A stretch of DNA of 64,000 nucleotides from the NCBI RefSeq assembly GCF_035222275.1, contig NW_026946359.1:1798001-1862000 (forward strand), in the 5' to 3' direction. Shown piece by piece: positions 22,989 through 32,581 of this stretch (position 1 is the first letter of the stretch; every line of letters starts with the position of its first letter). The notes beneath the pieces are model-generated. The model did no database searches, was not told the origin of the DNA, and saw only the letters and a list, made by a program, of their open reading frames with translations. The stretch is from Podospora bellae-mahoneyi. Lineage: Eukaryota > Ascomycota > Sordariomycetes > Sordariales > Podosporaceae. A program made the position numbers and the translations under genes.

Positions 22989-24331
22989 CGGGTCAGTTTG
23001 TTTGTACGAGGTGGAAGGAGTGGTTCGTTCATTGCGTGGCGCTTGGTGCTTCACGCATGGTAATGGCTTTTTTCGATACACAGCAGAGCGAAGCAAAGCA
23101 TACTGGATGAGAGGATGCCTAATGGTCCTGGCGTGTTACATACACGCCTACATGATGGAGGAAACGAAGTACATGACGGGAGGCAGGAATGGATGGGCGT
23201 TTTTGATGGGAATACCAGGGTACGCGTACATAACAGAGTTGGGGGGGTTATGATGAGGGAGAGATTGTAATGATGGGGGAAAAGTGCAGTATTGCTTCCA
23301 CTTTTCTTTCTTGCGTTTGTTTGCCTCAAATATCTTTATTCCTACGAGGTCGTTTTGTATTCTTGTGTAAAGTAATTCATTGTTTGGTGTTTTTATTCAC
23401 AATATTTTTGACGGTGTTGCGATGGAATTATCCCCAACCGGAACATGAGATCGGGACAAGCTATATTTGCTATATTTATGAAAGTAACCTATTCTCATGG
23501 TGGTGGTGGTATTTGAGACGGTGATGCCCTCATAGTCCTAATAAACAAACCTACCCCTCCTTTGCTGCACGCCTTTGCCTTCCAAGAAACCCTTGGCACT
23601 TCTAGCGCTTCAAGCATCAAAACCCCCACCGTCGACACCCCTGTCCTTTCATGCCACTTCGCGTCTTTGGTTCGCATCGAAAAAGAACCCCAACCCCTGC
23701 CCCACTTCTCGCCGATAAATCCGCCGCTTGTCCGCGCGCTCGCTCGGCGCTTCGGAGGGTCACGCCGAAAGGGGTAGGTAAGCTGCTCGAGGGGGGCAAT
23801 TGGCATGTCGATAGGGTAGGATTTTGGATGTTAGTTTTTTTTGGTCTGGGGTTGGGCCAAGTTGAGGATTTTCAGGTCTCGTTTGAAGGTCACAGCTCAT
23901 GTTCGGGAATATGCAAGAATATGTTTAGGATTTTTTTGGTCAATTTCGTTATCATATCATTAACATAGGCCACCGCCACCCTTCTAAGCTTTCCTCTCAG
24001 CTCTCCAAGTGTGGTAGCCAGAAATAAAGGAAACATGAGTCTCTCTGTGTGTGCCGCATGGCCGACCAGTTCTAGCTCCCCCTGTCTCACTCCAGCGTCT
24101 CTACAACGGATTCTCTCTCCGCCCCATGCCAGTCTCACTCGTTTGATCCCCGTCTAAAAGTCGTCGCTGTAAAACGCCCTTCTTCCTCCGTTCCTGGTAT
24201 CACTCCTTGAAAAAGTCAAGGGTCCCCGTATATAGGTCGATATTAACGAATTACCGATGAAGAGCAACGCAATCGGATCATGTACATGGTAGGGGCGCGT
24301 GAATTAGCATTGCGTGTGTGGTTGGGTATCT
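22989..24331. other. Intergenic between convergent channel and IDH1 genes
   Basis: The two flanking genes converge here, so the region should hold both 3' untranslated regions. A short CGT/GCG-rich patch lies near 23700-23770. No recognisable gene; the frames are short. Confidence 0.5.
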
Positions 24332-25684
24332 TTACAACGAGTTCTCCATGGAGGTGAGGATGGCGCGGGTGAATTCGTGGGTGGTAGCATTACCGCCCAT
24401 GTCGGGGGTGCGGATCTTGCTGTAGTGGTATTAGCAAACTGTGCATAGCAACAGACCTCGTCAAAACTTACCCCTCGGCAATCACGCTGTAGACGGCGTT
24501 GGAGATGCGGTTGGCATGGTCATCAAGGCCGAGGTGGCGGAGAAGCATGGTACCGCTGAGAAGAAGAGCGGTAGGGTTGGCCTGGTCCTTGCCCTTGATG
24601 TCAAGACCAACGTGTCTGCAACCGGGCTCGAAGACGGCGACATCCCGACCCATGTTGCAGCCGGGAACGACACCAGGACCACCAACGAGAGCGGCAGCAA
24701 TGTTGGACAGGATACCACCATAAAGGTTGGGCATGACCATGACGTCGAACTGCTGGGGCTTGCTGACGCACTGCATGGAGGCGTTGTCGACAATCATGTC
24801 GTTGCACTCAAGCATGGGGTACTGTTTGGAGAGAGTTTGGAATGTGTTGCGGAAGAGACCATCGGCAAGCTTCATGATGTTGGCCTTGTGTATGCAGGTA
24901 ACCTTCTTGCGGTGGTTGGCAAGGGCGAAGCTGAAAGCGAACTTGGCGATGCGCTCAGACTTGGCGCGGGTGATAATCTTGAGGGACTCGACGACACCGG
25001 GCACGCTCTGGTGCTCGAGACCGCTGTACTCGCCCTCGGTATTCTCACGGATGATGGCGAGGTCAATGCCGTCGTGGCGGGTCTTGAGGCCGGGGATGTT
25101 CTTGATCAGGGAGATGGAGGCATAGATATCGAGCTCCTGGCGCATGGCGACGTTGAAAGACTGGTGGCCGGAGCGGCTGATGGGGGTGTGGAGGATGCCC
25201 TTCAGACCGAGCTTGTTGCGCTTGAGGGAGGCAACGGCATCGGCGAAAGCCTCCTCGGTGCGGCCGGTTGGGGTCGCATCTGAGAGACCGGAGACCTCGA
25301 TCTGCTCCCAGGTAACTGGCACATTGTCGGCCTTGAAGATGGTCTTGACGCTCTCGGCGACCTCGGCACCGATACCATCACCAGGGATGAGGGTGACGGT
25401 GTACTTGCCACCGTACTTGGTGGGCTTGAAGATATCGGCCTGAAGGGACTGGGCGGGGGTGTCCTGGACACTGGCGAAGCCGCGCGCAATGTTGAGGCGC
25501 TGGCTGGGCTGAGCGGCAGCCCTGAGAAGGCGCTATTCGCGGAGAGAAAGGCAGTCAGTATGAGGATGGTTGGTGGTGGGGAAGCTGGCTAATCGCAACG
25601 ACTTGCAGGGGTTCCAGGAGGAGGGGTGTTGGTGACGACAAGACTCAAGACTAGACTCACCTGCGCAGAGTTCCTGGAAAGCAT
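24332..25684 (-). CDS. IDH1: Isocitrate dehydrogenase [NAD] subunit 1, mitochondrial
   Basis: Three exons: 25684-25661, 25532-24472 and 24419-24332, 390 residues. Exon 1 encodes MLSRNSAQ; with the start of exon 2 (RLLRAAAQPSQRLNIARGF) it forms an Arg-rich, acid-free mitochondrial presequence. The core opens with YTVTLIPGDGIG and carries IRENTEGEYSG, VTCIHKANIMKL, IIVDNASMQ and FEPGCRHVG, all matching the eukaryotic NAD-IDH family. Segments such as SLKRNKLGLKGILHTP and the terminal GGNATTHEF point to the IDH1 (regulatory) subunit rather than IDH2. With IDH2, which is not in this window, it forms the octamer converting isocitrate to 2-oxoglutarate in the TCA cycle, with AMP activation through this subunit. 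Intron 2 (GTAAGT...CTACAG) lies close to the C-terminus. Confidence 0.96.
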
Positions 25685-26532
25685 GTTGAGACTATGGATA
25701 GGACGGGAAGAGGGTATCGTGAGGCTGGCCGGCGACAAAAAAGAGCGAGTGGTAGGAAATGCGAAGGGAAGGAAAGGTTCTGACGGGAGGAGGAGAGCAA
25801 AAGAGCAAATGCCGCAAAGCAAAAGGAAGCACCTGCCTGCCTTGTTGGTCGAGCTGTTTTTTAGGTCTCCATCTTCCCGGCCGGGTGGGTCTCGGCGCTG
25901 TTCAGCAACAGCGCGCTAAGGCGAAGAAGTTTTAGTGCAGCAAGGCGGGCGGGGCACGGATTCCATTCTGTGACGTCTGCAACGTCGGCGCCACGGAAAG
26001 CTGCGGGTTTGGAACCATCTGCCAAGACCCCAAGAGCCCAGCGAAGGTCTTGCAGCAAACGATTGATCATGGCGGTTGATAACACAACGGCCGATATCAT
26101 GATGAGATCTCTATCTTTATTCATTGCCTATCCATACCTATCTCACTACCTAGGTAATATCTATTGTAGTCACCAAACAGCGCCATGTCTCCACCCACCT
26201 CAACCTAACTCACATGTCACGTTTCCGAAAACAGAACACCAATTAGCAGCTGTCCAATTGGCCAATGAAAGGAAAACGATTGCGGTGGCGGCAGGCATTC
26301 CTGTGCTGTGGCAGCAATCCATGCCAGGGTAACAGTCCGGACGAACTATAGCAGTCCTCGGTAGTATATCTTCGGCCTCTTTGCAATATCTTAAGTAATT
26401 CCAAAGCTAGCCTTGCGGGGAATAACCCAGCACCCAGCCCACGCAAAAAGAGCCATCAAGCTTCTGGCAAGGCCACCTGGCCCAGATCACCAAACAGTAA
26501 AGGTCAAAAATAATCGTCTGTGACGGGAATTG
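25685..26532. other. IDH1 upstream region up to the tRNA gene
   Basis: Holds the IDH1 promoter and leader; CCAAT-like sequences are present (for example CCAATTGGCCAATG around 26254-26267). No coding feature recognised. Confidence 0.45.
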
Positions 26533-26619
26533 AGCCCGACGTGGGGGTCGAACCCACAACCTTGAGATTTCGGAGTACTCCTTAAGAGTCTCACGCTCTA
26601 CCGATTGAGCTAGCCGGGC
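26533..26619 (-). tRNA. tRNA-Lys (CUU) with 14-nt intron
   Basis: Read on the minus strand, the acceptor stem GCCCGGC pairs with GTCGGGC, a U discriminator follows, the D-arm carries AGCTCAATCGGTAGAGC and the T-arm GTGGGTTCGACCCCCAC. The anticodon stem TGAGA/TCTCA encloses loop CTCTTA plus A once a 14-nt intron (26569-26582) is removed after position 37, the canonical eukaryotic intron site. The anticodon CTT (26584-26586) reads AAG lysine codons. The mature length is 73 nt before CCA addition. A and B boxes for RNA polymerase III are intact, so the gene should be active. Confidence 0.97.
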
Positions 26620-26699
26620 AACGGCTAATTGGTTGCTCAAAATTGTCCGAGGTTGGCTACAAGTCAACAGCTTTCCACGATATGCAGGCCTGGCAACAG

Positions 26700-27731
26700 T
26701 CACAGCGTTTTGAACTCAACATCCCTCCGAAAGCTCCAACCACCCAGTGCCGGCAACAGCTCGTATCCCAGCACACTCTCGATCAAAGCAGCAACCATGG
26801 GCGCCGTCACTTGGAACTCGTTTGTGTACCGGGTGTGCTCCGTGCTAAGGACGAGCGAGTTGAACATTTCGCCCAGCCCGAACGCAGACTGATGGAGCGT
26901 TATCTGGACAGCTGGAGGATTGGTGGTATCATGGCGATTGACCCGACACCAGCGTTGCAGATACTCCGACAAGAACTGAAGGGTAGGGCTGTGGCTGCAG
27001 TGCAACTCGATCCTCTTGGTGCTTGCCGTCATGGTCAGGTAATAGGGCGGTCGAAGAAACAGCTGGTCGGGGCGTGGTAGAGACGCCGCGTCGGGAAGAA
27101 ACTCGACCTTTGCTCGTGGCTTGGAGGCGTCGACATTGACCTCTACCTCTGCCCAGTCGTCTCCAGGTGTCGTGATGGCCTGGGCATCCCGAACCGGAAG
27201 CTCGGTTTGCTTCTTGTCGGTATCGAAGCAAGTAAGGAGGTTGCCACGAAAGATGGGAAACAGTTCGGTTGGTTGAAGCTGAAAGGCCTGTTTCTTGGGA
27301 AGAGAGACGACAAATCCTCGCCGCTGCTCCGACCACGACGTGGCGGCCTTGTCCGAGTCCGCAACGGCTATAAAGATCCTGAGGCGAGAGGGGACCTTTT
27401 CCAGCAACTGCTCCCCCCATGCTTCGTGTTCAGAGTCATCCAAAAGCTCGATCATGCTCTTGACCCATACTAGAACGCACCCGGTGACGCTAGCCACGAG
27501 GTCCAGTTTGTCGGGATAATAGGAGTCAAGCTCGGCGATCAAAAGATGCCATTCGGGCTCAGCGTCCACCTCGTGGCCCAAGATTTCTTCGAGCTTCCTG
27601 ATGGCCGTTTGGAGTGCGCCATCCTCCTTTTTCCAAACGTCACGGATTCCGATTTGTGCTTTGAGCGGTATGTCGTGATCAGTTAGCGTCAGGTATGCTC
27701 GTCTGTTGGCACACGTGTGGTGGCATGGCAT
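26700..27731 (-). CDS. Hypothetical protein, unassigned (about 343 aa)
   Basis: Continuous frame of 343 codons from ATG 27731 (MPCHHTC) to a TGA at 26700. Composition is that of a soluble globular protein: mixed helices (LQTAIRKLEEILG, HLLIAELDSYYPDKL), one hydrophobic stretch (LVASVTGCVLVWVKSMIELL) and a C-terminus with LPALGGWSFRRDVEF. No signal peptide, membrane anchor or catalytic motif is recognisable. The start is uncertain. An ATG at 27749 followed by a GTGAGT donor could be spliced to 27702, replacing the odd His/Cys-rich start with MPSIRAYLTLTD, which reads better, but the implied intron would be only 36 nt, shorter than usual. The tRNA gene lies about 80 bp downstream of the stop. 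Function unknown. Confidence 0.65.
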   Translation of the reverse strand: MPCHHTCANRRAYLTLTDHDIPLKAQIGIRDVWKKEDGALQTAIRKLEEILGHEVDAEPEWHLLIAELDSYYPDKLDLVASVTGCVLVWVKSMIELLDDSEHEAWGEQLLEKVPSRLRIFIAVADSDKAATSWSEQRRGFVVSLPKKQAFQLQPTELFPIFRGNLLTCFDTDKKQTELPVRDAQAITTPGDDWAEVEVNVDASKPRAKVEFLPDAASLPRPDQLFLRPPYYLTMTASTKRIELHCSHSPTLQFLSEYLQRWCRVNRHDTTNPPAVQITLHQSAFGLGEMFNSLVLSTEHTRYTNEFQVTAPMVAALIESVLGYELLPALGGWSFRRDVEFKTL

Positions 27732-27749
27732 TACTCACATCGAGGGCAT

Positions 27750-28481
27750 GGTTGCTGGCTTTACACTTCGTACCGTTTACTGATTCTGGAGGACAGAAAC
27801 ATCGAGCCGTGCGTTGTTCGTCTCTTTTAGCCACATTGTTGATGCCACGAACTCACTACCCTTTGTGGAGGGAGGCAGCATGCTTGGCGACCCCTGAAGG
27901 CGCGCGAGGCGCCAGAGCTGAGCGCGGGGATGGCTTGGCACCAAAGGGCGATCTGCAAGGCAGACTGGAGATTGCCATGTTCGTGTTAAGCAATGTCAAC
28001 AAACTAGATGTCATATCTCGTGTAGGACGGCGGCAAAGTTGCCTTTCTCGGAATAACAAGGAGTATGCATGTTGACTTTGGCGTTTCCCCTCGGTTGCGT
28101 TCTTGATACTATGCAGTTCTTTGGGCGCTAGAGCGGCAGCCTGGAGTGGGCCGACGACTCATTTCCGCAAGCAGAGCGGTCAACGTTTTGGAAACCGAGC
28201 TTCTGCAACAACTCCCGTGAGGCTGACCGAACCTCCGTGACTCGACAGAATGTGGCCCAGGGTATCACCAAACCCCCGGAAGGGATGCTTAGGCAAGTGA
28301 TGTGCTCGGTCATTGGAAGACGTGAGTGGGCCTGAGGAGCGATGCGACTTTTGGACATAAAGAGGACCTCTGGCTGTCCAGGAGGTCCAACATCTTCAGC
28401 ATCATCTCGAACATCCTCGCCCGCCTCTTTTCAACTCTACCACATTCTTCCCAACTACCACCACTCAATACATCCGTCACC
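27750..28481. other. Divergent intergenic region
   Basis: About 730 bp between two divergently transcribed unassigned genes; it presumably contains both promoters. The last 120 bp before 28482 are C/T-rich, like a leader. Nothing else seen. Confidence 0.45.
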
Positions 28482-29457
28482 ATGGCTCCTCTTCCTCCTG
28501 CGGAGAAGCTTTCGCTTGCCGTCCGCAAGAATGGTAAGACAACCCAGTCCCGTCTCTGCTCGCTTTACTAACAACCAGCAAGTCAGAGACGAGTGGGAGA
28601 ACAATAAGGCCGACCTGGAGAAGCAGCTTTCCGAACTCCTTGGCACCGAGTGGACCGTCGAAGCTGACCCCAAGGCCATCTGGCCTTACCACAACGACGG
28701 TTACGCCAAGGAGAGTCTTGGTTCTTGCATCAAGGCCTACGTCGAGGGCGCTATCTACCAGATCAAGTATCTGAGTGAAAGATATGGGAGCGAATTCGCC
28801 ACAGAGATCAACGACCTCGCCCATGCTCATGTCTTGACGCTCGAGGTCGAGGACCAGGACCCAGCCCGTTTTAGCTACAATGGTTGCGATATCAAGGATG
28901 GCAAGCTGCGCATTCTGTTCAACGAGACATGCCTTGGCACCAACGTCGATTACGCCTTGCAAGAGAACAGCCTTTTGCCCGCCCTCAACGCCGCTCCTAG
29001 TGACAAGCCTTTAAGCTTCCACGCTCGCAACAGCATCAGACAAGACTACGAGCCCGCCATCGGCGCTGTCAAGAAGGACATTGCCGACCTTCTCAGCAAG
29101 AGTGTGGATGAGATCACGATCAATCCCAACTTCGAGGCCAACTTTGCCAAACTCAGTGAGAGCAAGCCCAGTCTCGAGGACTGGCAAGAACGGCTCGGGA
29201 ACTTCACACTGAAGTACTTTGAGGGCTTGGCTTACCAGATGAAGTACCAAAAGGTTGGCGAGGACGAGCTTATCCAGGAGGGTCTTCTGGAGGCTGTCAG
29301 CAAGAACGAGTACGCCCTTCGCATTGTGGACACCCTCACGTATGACTCGTATGGTGAGGTTGTGGTGGAAGATGGGGTGCTCTACATCCAGGCCAAGCCG
29401 GATACCTTCGGTACCAACATTGACTACGCTGCTCAGAAGCTTGTTGATCAGCTCTGA
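28482..29457 (+). CDS. Hypothetical protein with two tandem copies of one domain (308 aa)
   Basis: Two exons, 28482-28533 and 28583-29457, with a 49-nt intron (GTAAGA, branch CTAAC, acceptor CAAG). The joined frame reads KLSLAVRKN-VRDEWENNKADLEKQL. The 308-residue product looks duplicated. KAYVEGAIYQIKYL in the first half matches LKYFEGLAYQMKYQ in the second, DGKLRILFNETCLGTNVDYALQ matches DGVLYIQAKPDTFGTNIDYAAQ, and each half starts with a helical charged segment. Each unit is about 130-140 residues and ends in GTNxDYAxQ. There is no signal peptide, membrane segment or catalytic motif; it is acidic and probably cytosolic. I do not recognise a named family. Codon use is strongly biased to C-ending codons, as in well-expressed fungal genes. 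Confidence 0.85.
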
Positions 29458-30518
29458 GAGAAAGAGATGCTTGGTCGAAGTGGTCTACGGACACATTGTT
29501 CTAGACCTGCGGTGCGCAGATAGATAGTCATTGATAGGAATACAAAGGACCCGTGTACATACACAAGCTGTCTCACACCATCGTCGTCCTACTTTGCTGC
29601 CTTCATAGTCGGAGAATAGTTGTCAACGGTTTGGGACAGGACTACAGGAGCGATAGACTGGGGACGTTGAGGGGTCCTGGTAATCCTTGAAGAATACCAC
29701 CTCCACCACAGCGGAACGGGATGCCACTTCGAGAATCGCCTCTATCCATCCCATGTCGATCATTCCCCTCAAGGCCCGTCGGATAAATTTGGAGGTTCGG
29801 CACCGAGGAACGGGGACACACGAAGACAGCCAGCCGTTATCAGCTTGCGAAGTACGGCGGCATGGATGGACGATGGGTCATTCCCAACCTCGCCGACGTG
29901 GAGAATTCGAGCGATCATGTTCTACAAAACGTCTTCTCAGCTTTCACTCACATTCTTCTTGGCGACATCGGTCCAATATCACCGGACAGATCCCTTTCAA
30001 GGCGTACAAGCATAACCTCTAGATTCTGCCGATGGATGCGCTGTTATACAGGCAACTGGTAAGTTGCCTCACGCTAGCAGACAAGGTATCCCCAAATCCA
30101 CCTGAGGCAACCTATTGGCTGATCAGGAGCTAAACTCCAACCGGCTATCTCGAGCATCGGCTGCTCTGACTCTCTGCCCACTAGCGACCGAAACCCGATG
30201 AAGGTCAGAGATGGTGGGAGGCTCTAGCAAGCGGAAGACGGCGCTGGGCACTACTCGCACAAGACAGAGAAGGATGTCAGGCCACTTGAAAGGTCAGTTT
30301 TGCCTTATTTGATGGTGAGGCCTTTCGAAGATCATGCAACACCAGCCTGGCCTCGAGGCTGGTCGGACTTGATATGATCGAGAAGTGGCAGTCTATATGC
30401 GCATATAACCAGGGCAAAAGCCCACCATCTGACCTCATCTCTAACCTTCTCTACACCCACACACGAATCACCCCACCACCAACTCTCCCCCAAAACCTCC
30501 CGCTTAACCACCCTCATC
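29458..30518. other. Intergenic between duplicated-domain gene and secreted protein gene
   Basis: About 1.06 kb. A plus-strand frame from about 29785 to 30062 contains MDGRWVIPNLADVE and reads somewhat like protein, but it is preceded by a stop and has no clear splice partner or domain. The last 100 bp are C-rich (leader of the next gene). Confidence 0.45.
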
Positions 30519-31148
30519 ATGTCCACCTCCCTCCTTCTCCTCCTCCTCCCCACCCTCACCCAAACCTCCCCAGTCCTCCAACAAGCAACCCAAACCTGCT
30601 CCGACGTGTCCCTCTCGTCCCTGAACTGGACAGCCAAATCCTTCCACTACTCCTCCCTCCTCTCCCTCCTCGGCCCCTCCCTCACCTCCCCCTCCACCGC
30701 CGGCACCGCCTCCCTAACCTTCAACCTCTCCAACCCCGCCCTCGGCCCCTCCTTCGACCAGCTCTGCACCGCCGTCTCCACCACCCCCAATCAATTCTTC
30801 TACCTTGATCAATGGTTCACCTGCCTCTACACGCCCCCCACCAACACCGCGTCCAACCTCTCCCCGCTCGTCGCCGACACCTCGGCGGCGACCTTTCGGT
30901 TCGACAAGCTGACCGGCCGGCTGGAAGTGAAGCAGGACTGGGAGTGCGTGGACGGGAAAGACAAGACTTATCCGACCACGTCTTTCAAGGGGCAAGGGGG
31001 GGTGAATGTCACTCTGGATTGCCAGGTGGACGTGTGGGCGAATCCGGAGTGGAGGGCGGGCGGGGAGGGGGTGATTAGGAACCAGACGGTGGATTGCGGG
31101 GTGGTGGATGTGAGTGTTGGGTTGGATAGTTTGGAGGCTATGGCTTGA
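30519..31148 (+). CDS. Small secreted Cys-containing protein (209 aa)
   Basis: Intronless frame of 209 residues. The start MSTSLLLLLLPTLTQTSP is a typical signal peptide with cleavage expected around residues 16-20. The mature part has six cysteines (in QTC, QLC, FTC, WEC, LDC and VDC), enough for three disulfides, and several N-glycosylation sequons (NWT, NLS, NVT, NQT). Residues 30-110 are rich in Ser, Thr, Leu and Pro; the second half contains FRFDKLTGRLEVKQDWEC and looks like a beta-rich fold. No catalytic motif, GPI signal or known effector motif is apparent. It may be a cell-wall-associated or extracellular protein of the kind common in filamentous ascomycetes. Third-position C is very frequent in the first half and G in the second half. 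Confidence 0.8.
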   Translation: MSTSLLLLLLPTLTQTSPVLQQATQTCSDVSLSSLNWTAKSFHYSSLLSLLGPSLTSPSTAGTASLTFNLSNPALGPSFDQLCTAVSTTPNQFFYLDQWFTCLYTPPTNTASNLSPLVADTSAATFRFDKLTGRLEVKQDWECVDGKDKTYPTTSFKGQGGVNVTLDCQVDVWANPEWRAGGEGVIRNQTVDCGVVDVSVGLDSLEAMA

Positions 31149-32581
31149 CGACTACAAGATTGAGATCGGGGGGCGTTTAGGTCTCTGGGATGGTGTTTTT
31201 AGGCGTGTTGGTGGTTTACCTAGGTAGTTTAGGTAGGGGACAGGAGTTTGAAGGGTTTGAACTTTTATGACTTGCTCCGAAACCTGACTCTGCTCTTGTG
31301 AGGGCTACTCTTGTATCTTGGTCCTAAGCGTGAAAATCACTAATCCCATTTATTTTCAACCTTTATCACGATAATCCAACCACACATCCTCCAATCCTCT
31401 CACCATCACCCCAACCCTCCCACCAACACCACTTGACCATCACCACTTTGACCATCACCACTTCATCATCATCCATCTGAACACCACATCATCTCCCGCA
31501 ACACACCCACCAACTAATTTAAAACAGGAAAAACAAGAAAAACAAGGAGTTAACCTACCTACTAGCCATAAGTACATACCAAAACCAGAGACAGTACATA
31601 TTTCAACTCTCGTCCTATACCCTCAAGCAGATTTCAAACACCAGATATCCCAGGTACACACCATCTCCACCCCCAAAATCAAAAAGGTCAATAATACGAT
31701 TGCCTCCATCCCATCCTAAAAAAAAGGACGAGCCAGTCTTTGGTAGTTTGCCGTCCCCATTCTCAAATCTCCTTCCAACGCGGAAGACCATCTTCATTCC
31801 CTTAGTACCTGAGCTATCAGACATCCTCACTTTTCAGCCACCAAACATATATAAGGTACCTTACCCAACCATTAGAGACACCACTACCAAGTACCGCAAG
31901 CGTGTTTTCACGCAACAAAATATTGATCTCTCCAACATCATCACCACCACATCACATCTTCACATAAGCATGCCCCAAAGAATCACCAACACAGAGAGCC
32001 CACGGCCCAAAACCCTCAAATTTAGTACCTCTGCTATGCTATACTACGCCATGCCTCCATGCCTGCGCCCCCCCAAAATTAGCCACAAATTGGTATTGTA
32101 GAAAATGTAAAAACGTTTGCCTCCTCCCTCTCTCAAGTTCCTTCATCTTTCCTCTCCATGCCATCTCCCCTCCCATACCTCTCTATACCCATGGTTTTTG
32201 CCTGCCTTCCTCCGCTAATACCATGTATGTGCCTGTGCCATGTAGCGACCCCACCAAAACAAAAAGAGAAATACAAAGCCGCTTAGTCGTTTCATGCCTT
32301 CGAGCAAGTTGGGTGCTTGCTTGCTTTTTCCGTCTCCGTCCTCCTCACATAGTGTAATCGCAATTTCCCCCGTCCGTTTGTTGTGGTGGTGTAGGTAGTG
32401 CTCTTCTCAATGGCCGTGATGATCAAAGATCGCAACTGCTAGTGCTGGATATGCCGAGTGGTCGACCCCAAAATGTCTGCATTGATGCTTGTCGGAAAAA
32501 GAAATCCCCCAATATCATCACAGGAGCTGTTTGAGCAACATCTTGAAGTAGATGTTCCTTGTCAATGTGTTGTGTTGTCGC
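31149..32581. other. Convergent intergenic region
   Basis: Convergent 3' flanks of the secreted protein and kinase genes. It is dominated by A/C-rich low-complexity sequence on the plus strand (for example CATCACCAC and CACCAAC runs around 31390-31510). No gene recognised. Confidence 0.5.

Noticed and set aside
24441-25283. 280-codon plus-strand frame antisense to IDH1
   Set aside because: It mirrors the high-GC third positions of IDH1 exon 2 and has no domain of its own.
29785-30062. Plus-strand frame with KYGGMDGRWVIPNLADVE
   Set aside because: Preceded by a stop, followed by noise, and no family recognised.
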